Below, piece after piece: positions 59,809 to 64,000 of a stretch of DNA of 64,000 bases. A model generated the notes under the pieces. That model did no database searches. It had not been told where the DNA came from and saw only the letters and a program-made list of their open reading frames with translations. Source of the DNA: Hyphomicrobiales bacterium (GTDB taxonomy: Bacteria; Pseudomonadota; Alphaproteobacteria; Rhizobiales; Rhizobiaceae); NCBI GenBank assembly GCA_900471515.1, contig UCFC01000034.1, positions 62,001-126,000 of the forward strand, written 5' to 3'. Position numbers and translations under genes: made by a program. The stretch's first letter is position 1; each line of letters starts with the position of its first letter.

Positions 59809-62087
59809 CCTGCTGCACCATGAATGCCGACGGCGTCCTTGCAATGAGCACGACCGCCTTCAGCGCCGAGGAGATCGGACTTGCCAGCCACGCGCTCGGC
59901 GGCGGGCTTCGCCAGCTCGATCTCAGCGTGCCAGACGTCCATTGCGGCGCCTGCATATCGACCATCGAACGGGCTTTGTCCGCTTTGCCCTATGTGCGCA
60001 GGGCCAGGGTGAACCTCACCTCCAGGCGCGTGACTTGCGTCTATGCCGAGCAGATGGACGACAGGACGGTCGATCCTACCGGCATTACGGCCGCCATCGG
60101 CGCGACCGGCTACAGGGTTCATCTCTTCGCGCCGCTTGCGCCGGAAAGCGACAAGACGCGCAACCAGCTCCTCCTTGCCGTCGGGGTTGCGGGTTTCGCC
60201 GCGGCCAACATCATGCTGCTGTCCGTGTCGGTCTGGTCCGGCGCGGATGCCGCCACGCGCGACATGTTCCACTGGATCTCGGCGATGATCGCCGCGCCGG
60301 CGCTCGTTTACTCCGGCCGGTTCTTCTTCCGCTCGGCCTGGAACGCGTTGAAGCGCGGGCGCACGAACATGGACGTGCCGATTTCGCTTGCCGTGACGCT
60401 CTCCTATGCCGTTTCGCTCTGGGAGACGATGCATCATGGCGAGCATGCCTGGTTCGACGCGACCGTATCGCTGCTGTTCTTCCTGCTGATCGGGCGAACC
60501 CTCGACCATGTCATGCGCGAAAAGGCGCGCGCGGCAATCAACGGGCTGGCGCGGCTTGCCCCGCGCGGGGCGCTGGTCGTGGCAGCCGACGGTTCGAGGC
60601 GCTACGTGGCGGTCGAGGAGATCGCCGTCGGCGACGAAATTGCCGTCGCGGCCGGCGACCGCATCCCGGTCGACGGTATCGTCGCCAGCGGCGAGAGCGA
60701 TCTCGACCTGTCGATCGTCACAGGCGAGAGCAGCCCGGTGGCCGTCGGTCCCGGCGCGGAAATCCATTCCGGCGCGATGAACCTGACAGGCTCGCTTACC
60801 GTGCGTGCGACCCGGCTTGCACGTAACTCGCTGCTTGCCGAGATCATCGGCCTGATGGAGGCCGCGGAAGGCGGACGCGCACGTTACCGGCGGATCGCCG
60901 ACAGGGCCGCGGCGCTCTATTCGCCGGCCGTGCACCTGCTCGCTCTGGTGTCGTTTCTGGCCTGGGGGATCATCGGCGGAGACTGGAAGCAGGCGATGCT
61001 CGTCGGCGTCGCCGTGCTCATCATCACCTGCCCATGCGCTCTCGGGCTGGCGGTCCCGGTCGTGCAGGTCGTCGCAGCCGGCGAGCTCTTCCGCCGCGGC
61101 GTGATGGTCAAGGACGGTTCGGCGCTCGAGCGGCTGGCCGAGGTCGATACCGTCGCCTTCGACAAGACGGGCACGCTGACGCTCGGACGCCCGAGGCTCG
61201 TACGGACCGAGACCGACGAGGCGAGGAACATCGCGATTGCTGCGGGACTTGCCCAGCATTCCAGGCATCCGCTCTCGCGGGCGCTTGCCCGCCAGGCCGC
61301 CGCGGCGGAACAATTCGAGCGTGTCGCGGAGATCGCAGGCGGCGGTCTCGAAACTGTGCGCGGGGATGTCGTCTACAGGCTCGGAAATGCCTCCTTCGCC
61401 TGCGGTGCGGACGAGGTGGCGATGTCCGGCGGTGGGCTTTCCGAAGTCGTGCTTTCGGCAAACGGGGCAGCAATGGCGCGCTTCTTCTTCGAGGATACGC
61501 TTCGGCCGGGCGCCGGCGAGGCGGTGGCCGATCTGGAGTCGGCCGGTTTCCGGACGATGATCTTTTCGGGCGACCGCCAATCCGTCGTCGAAAGCACGGC
61601 GGGCATCCTTGGCGTCGATCGCGCTCTGGGTGCGCTCACCCCGAAGCAGAAGGTGGAAGCTTGCGAAACCCTCCGGGAGCAGGGGCGCCGCGTGCTGATG
61701 GTCGGCGACGGCATCAATGACGCGCCGGCACTGGCCGCGGCCCATGTTTCGATGGCGCCGTCCAGCGCGTCCGATATCGGGCGGCAGGCGGCCGACCTCG
61801 TCTTCTTCAACGAGAGGCTTGACGCAGTGCCCGACGCGATCCGGATCGCCAGGCGTTCGGCTGCGCTCATCCGGCAAAATTTCGCGCTCGCGATCGGCTA
61901 CAACGTCCTGGCGGTGCCGATCGCGATCGCCGGCCTTGCGACGCCGCTGATCGCCGCCGTGGCGATGTCCACGTCGTCGATCATCGTCGTCACCAATGCC
62001 CTGCGTCTCAACAGTTTTGCAGGGCGAAACGCGGCCCTGCCGTTGTCGGGGATGCCTGTTGGCAAGCAGAAGGCGGAAGCCGCATGA
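59805..62087 (+). CDS. fixI: FixI (CcoI), copper-exporting P-type ATPase
   Basis: 760 residues. N-terminal metal-binding domain CGACIS near residue 49, CPCALG in the membrane, phosphorylation motif DKTGTLT, and GDGINDAPAL. It pumps Cu(I) out for the CuB site of cbb3. A short extra start (MTCCT) holds two more cysteines. Confidence 0.96.
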   Translation: MTCCTMNADGVLAMSTTAFSAEEIGLASHALGGGLRQLDLSVPDVHCGACISTIERALSALPYVRRARVNLTSRRVTCVYAEQMDDRTVDPTGITAAIGATGYRVHLFAPLAPESDKTRNQLLLAVGVAGFAAANIMLLSVSVWSGADAATRDMFHWISAMIAAPALVYSGRFFFRSAWNALKRGRTNMDVPISLAVTLSYAVSLWETMHHGEHAWFDATVSLLFFLLIGRTLDHVMREKARAAINGLARLAPRGALVVAADGSRRYVAVEEIAVGDEIAVAAGDRIPVDGIVASGESDLDLSIVTGESSPVAVGPGAEIHSGAMNLTGSLTVRATRLARNSLLAEIIGLMEAAEGGRARYRRIADRAAALYSPAVHLLALVSFLAWGIIGGDWKQAMLVGVAVLIITCPCALGLAVPVVQVVAAGELFRRGVMVKDGSALERLAEVDTVAFDKTGTLTLGRPRLVRTETDEARNIAIAAGLAQHSRHPLSRALARQAAAAEQFERVAEIAGGGLETVRGDVVYRLGNASFACGADEVAMSGGGLSEVVLSANGAAMARFFFEDTLRPGAGEAVADLESAGFRTMIFSGDRQSVVESTAGILGVDRALGALTPKQKVEACETLREQGRRVLMVGDGINDAPALAAAHVSMAPSSASDIGRQAADLVFFNERLDAVPDAIRIARRSAALIRQNFALAIGYNVLAVPIAIAGLATPLIAAVAMSTSSIIVVTNALRLNSFAGRNAALPLSGMPVGKQKAEAA

Positions 62088-62242
62088 ACATGCTCGTCTA
62101 TCTGATCCCGATCGCGCTTTTCATGGGCGGCCTTGGGCTGGCGGCGTTCCTCTGGTCCCTCAAAAGCGGCCAGTACGACGATCTGGAGGGTGCCTCCTGG
62201 CGCGTGATTGCCGACGATGATTCCGATCCGACCGCCCGATGA
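62084..62242 (+). CDS. fixS: FixS (CcoS), small membrane protein
   Basis: 52 residues, MNMLVYLIPIALFMGGLGLA at its start, one helix, FLWSLKSGQYDDLEG typical of CcoS. Overlaps fixI by 4 nt. Required for cofactor insertion in cbb3. Confidence 0.94.
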   Translation: MNMLVYLIPIALFMGGLGLAAFLWSLKSGQYDDLEGASWRVIADDDSDPTAR

Positions 62243-62264
62243 CGGCATCAGCCGGAACAGACCG

Positions 62265-62930
62265 ATGCTCTCCAACAACGAAAAGCTGCTGCAATCGGAT
62301 ATGTTTCGCGGGCTGAGCGACGATGCGGCAAGACGGCTCGTATCCCTCGGACGGCGGCGCATATGCGTCTCCGGCGAAGAGATCCTGGCGCAGGGCGAGC
62401 CCGGCGTCCACGTCGTCTATGTGGCAAGTGGCGTGGTGAGGCTGACACGGACGGAATCGAGCGGACGTGACGCCGATATCCGTGTCTGCGAGCCGGGCGA
62501 CTTCATCGCCGAATATGTGATTTCGCTTGGCGGCAGCTACGCGCACGACGCGTGTGCCGGTGCCTTGAGCGAACTCGTATTCTTCGAGGCTGCGGCATTG
62601 CGGGTCCTTGCCGACGAATGCCCTCAGTTCCAGCGCAACCTGTTGAAAATATCGGCGCGTCACCTGCTCGAAGCCTTCGACGGCATCGCTGGCGACCGTC
62701 TGCACACCGCAGCTCAGCGCGTGGCGAATTTCCTCTTGCATCATTGCCCGGACGCGGCTCTCCAGGCGACGATCCACCTGCCATACAAGAAGCAGATTCT
62801 GGCCGGAAAACTCGGGCTTGGACCGGAGGCCCTGTCCCGGGCGTTTGCGGCCCTCGCGCGATGCGGTGTGGACGTGAAGGGTCGAACGGTCCGCATCGAA
62901 AACGTCATGCTGTTGCGCCAGGTCTGCTAG
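62265..62930 (+). CDS. Second Crp/Fnr-family regulator (Dnr-like)
   Basis: 221 residues. Cyclic-nucleotide-like domain with scattered cysteines (not an FNR cluster), then a winged helix KKQILAGKLGLGPEALSRAF, E-x2-S-R conserved. The layout is like DNR-type regulators that sense NO through heme. It starts 22 nt after fixS, so it may be read through from fixGHIS. Its targets are unknown; it could share TTGAT sites with FixK. Confidence 0.75.
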   Translation: MLSNNEKLLQSDMFRGLSDDAARRLVSLGRRRICVSGEEILAQGEPGVHVVYVASGVVRLTRTESSGRDADIRVCEPGDFIAEYVISLGGSYAHDACAGALSELVFFEAAALRVLADECPQFQRNLLKISARHLLEAFDGIAGDRLHTAAQRVANFLLHHCPDAALQATIHLPYKKQILAGKLGLGPEALSRAFAALARCGVDVKGRTVRIENVMLLRQVC

Positions 62931-63081
62931 CAGAAATCCGGGGAAGTTGCCCGGACGCTGCCAGGGGGCCGGTCGTCACCAGCTTTCTTTGGGAACTGTC
63001 GCATATGGCGCCGAGAACGGTGGCACCGGTCGAATTCCTGCGCTATCTGGTTGGCAAGTCGAAACAAGATCGAAGAGGACC

Positions 63082-63810
63082 ATGGAACCGGACCGTATTC
63101 TGGTGGTCGATGATGACGCGCGGATTCGACAGATGCTGGTGCGTTACTTCGAAGACAACGGATTTAAGGTGAACGCGGTTGCAAACGGTGCAGCAATGCG
63201 TTCCGAACTTGCCAAGAGTTCTTACGCGGCAATTTTTCTCGATCTGGTGCTCCCGAACGGCGAGAATGGTCTGGAATTGCTTCGGGAGCTTCGGAGCACA
63301 TCCGACGTCCCGGTTCTCATGCTGACCGGTCAGGATGACGTCACGGACAAGGTCGTCGGCCTCGAGGTCGGCGCCGACGACTATATTGCCAAGCCCTTTC
63401 ATCTGAGGGAATTGCTGGCCCGCCTCAGAACAATTCTGCGGCGTCGCACAGCCTCGGACGCGGCCCGCGCCACCAACGGACAGGACGAAACGCTCGCCTT
63501 CGAGGGCTGGTCGCTCGACGTGTCGCGGCGGCGGCTGACCTCGCCCCAGGGCGATGACGTTGCCTTGACGACCGGCGAGTTCGACATGCTGCTGGTCTTC
63601 GTGCGCAATCCGGGCCGGGTTCTTTCGCGCGAAACCCTGATGGACCTGACGAGAAACCGCAGTCTCGAAGCCTTCGATCGCGCAATCGATGCCCAGATCG
63701 TCCGCCTGCGCAAGAAGATCGAGAATGATCCAAAGAGCCCGGATCTCATCCAGTCGGTGCGCGGCGTCGGTTATGTTTTCACGGGCCGGCCGGGGCGAAC
63801 ACCGAGATAA
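63082..63810 (+). CDS. OmpR/PhoB-type response regulator, FxkR candidate
   Basis: 242 residues. Receiver domain with acidic pair DDD (10-12), phospho-acceptor Asp54 (FLDLVLPNG), Thr82 and Lys104, then a PhoB-type winged helix (about 135-235, ending DLIQSVRGVGYVF). No kinase gene adjoins it. The hybrid FixL and the GTTACA repeat 9 kb away make it a candidate for FxkR. Against this, from memory FxkR is non-canonical while this receiver looks complete. GAAGAGGA before the ATG. Confidence 0.85.
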   Translation: MEPDRILVVDDDARIRQMLVRYFEDNGFKVNAVANGAAMRSELAKSSYAAIFLDLVLPNGENGLELLRELRSTSDVPVLMLTGQDDVTDKVVGLEVGADDYIAKPFHLRELLARLRTILRRRTASDAARATNGQDETLAFEGWSLDVSRRRLTSPQGDDVALTTGEFDMLLVFVRNPGRVLSRETLMDLTRNRSLEAFDRAIDAQIVRLRKKIENDPKSPDLIQSVRGVGYVFTGRPGRTPR

Positions 63811-63824
63811 TTGATCCTCGTCAA
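63811..63824. promoter_or_regulatory. FNR/FixK-type site before ccmI
   Basis: TTGATCCTCGTCAA (TTGAT-N4-GTCAA), directly after the response-regulator stop and 37 nt before ccmI. Confidence 0.7.
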
Positions 63825-63861
63825 TGTCCGGCCGCCTGCTCGGGCTATGAGTTGAGCCATT

Positions 63862-64000
63862 ATGGCTGCAACAATGACGATCTGGATTCTTTTCGCGGTG
63901 ATGACGACCGCAGCGACTGCCGTCCTGCTTCATCCGCTTTCGACGAGCACCCGGAAGGCAGCGGTTGCCAAGGAAGATGCCGACAAGGTCTATCGCGACC
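63862..64000 (+). CDS. ccmI: CcmI (CycH), cytochrome c maturation protein, N-terminal fragment
   Basis: The first 46 codons; the gene continues past the right edge. One membrane helix (MTIWILFAVMTTAATAVLL) then a basic, charged start of the soluble part ending DADKVYRD, as in CcmI. CcmI brings apocytochrome c to heme ligation. The start could also be ATG 63874. In rhizobia ccmI normally begins the cycHJKL operon, so more such genes probably follow. Confidence 0.75.
   Translation, partial: MAATMTIWILFAVMTTAATAVLLHPLSTSTRKAAVAKEDADKVYRD

Noticed and set aside
59655..61877. 740-codon minus-strand frame opposite fixI
   Set aside because: Shadow of fixI, whose motifs are unmistakable on the plus strand.
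1..64000. tRNA, rRNA, CRISPR arrays, insertion sequences, prophage
   Set aside because: I saw none when reading both strands; only a covariance or repeat search could exclude small RNAs.

Overview
The window is about 64 kb of GC-rich alphaproteobacterial DNA, most like a member of the Rhizobiaceae. The main reasons are a hybrid FixL-type heme sensor next to fixK, a fixNOQP-fixGHIS cluster, a nosRZDFYLX cluster of rhizobial order, copper-type nirK with nirV, and an NnrR-type regulator. The genus cannot be fixed from the sequence alone. I saw no rRNA, tRNA, CRISPR array, transposase, prophage or plasmid replication gene. Nearly everything from about 7.4 kb to the right end serves respiration without oxygen or at low oxygen.

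Layout. 1-6.4 kb: start of an NAD-dependent sugar epimerase, a few small secreted proteins, a DUF3313-like lipoprotein, and a Fe/cobalamin-type ABC importer. 6.4-13.4 kb: alcohol dehydrogenase, MgtC/DUF4010 membrane protein, two universal stress proteins, an acetyl-CoA hydrolase/CoA-transferase and a LysE exporter. Several of these have a TTGAN-N4-NTCAA site about 55-70 nt upstream. 13.4-19.3 kb: tatA, the oxygen-independent ubiquinone genes ubiT-ubiU-ubiV followed by two unknown overlapping small genes, and divergently ubiD-ubiX. 19.3-23.3 kb: nnrU and the ferrous-iron importer ftrABCD. 24-32.9 kb: nosRZDFYLX (N2O reductase). 33.2-37.5 kb: nirK-nirV-nnrR and divergent nnrS. 37.6-40.4 kb: a five-gene operon of largely unknown function (DUF2249, 12-helix membrane protein, tandem DUF2249, MIP18/PaaD-like, DUF6522-like). 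40.7-47.7 kb: hemN, then norEF and norCBQD (NO reductase). 48.1-50.8 kb: a copper module (CopC-CopD-YtkA fusion, YcnI) and pseudoazurin. 51-53.7 kb: fixK and hybrid fixL. 53.9-62.2 kb: fixNOQP (cbb3 oxidase) and fixGHIS (its assembly). 62.3-64 kb: a second Crp/Fnr regulator, an OmpR-type response regulator, and the start of ccmI (cytochrome c maturation).

How it fits together. Ubiquinone made without O2 (UbiTUV, UbiD/X) feeds electrons to the cbb3 oxidase when a trace of O2 remains, and to NirK, NorCB and NosZ through pseudoazurin or c-type cytochromes when it does not. Copper handling (CopCD/YcnI, NosL, FixI), iron import (FtrABCD), heme synthesis (HemN), cytochrome c maturation (CcmI) and Tat export (TatA) supply the metalloenzymes. 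Control appears to come from 14-bp TTG-N8-CAA sites before nearly every transcription unit. Sites with TTGCG/TTGTG-type arms sit at nir, nor and ftr and suggest NnrR. Sites with TTGAT/TTGAC-type arms sit at nos, fix, hemN, nnrU, tatA and others and suggest FixK/FNR. A direct repeat GTTACA-N4-GTTACA upstream of fixK, next to a soluble hybrid FixL and not far from an OmpR-type regulator, suggests the hFixL-FxkR-FixK route described in Rhizobium etli.
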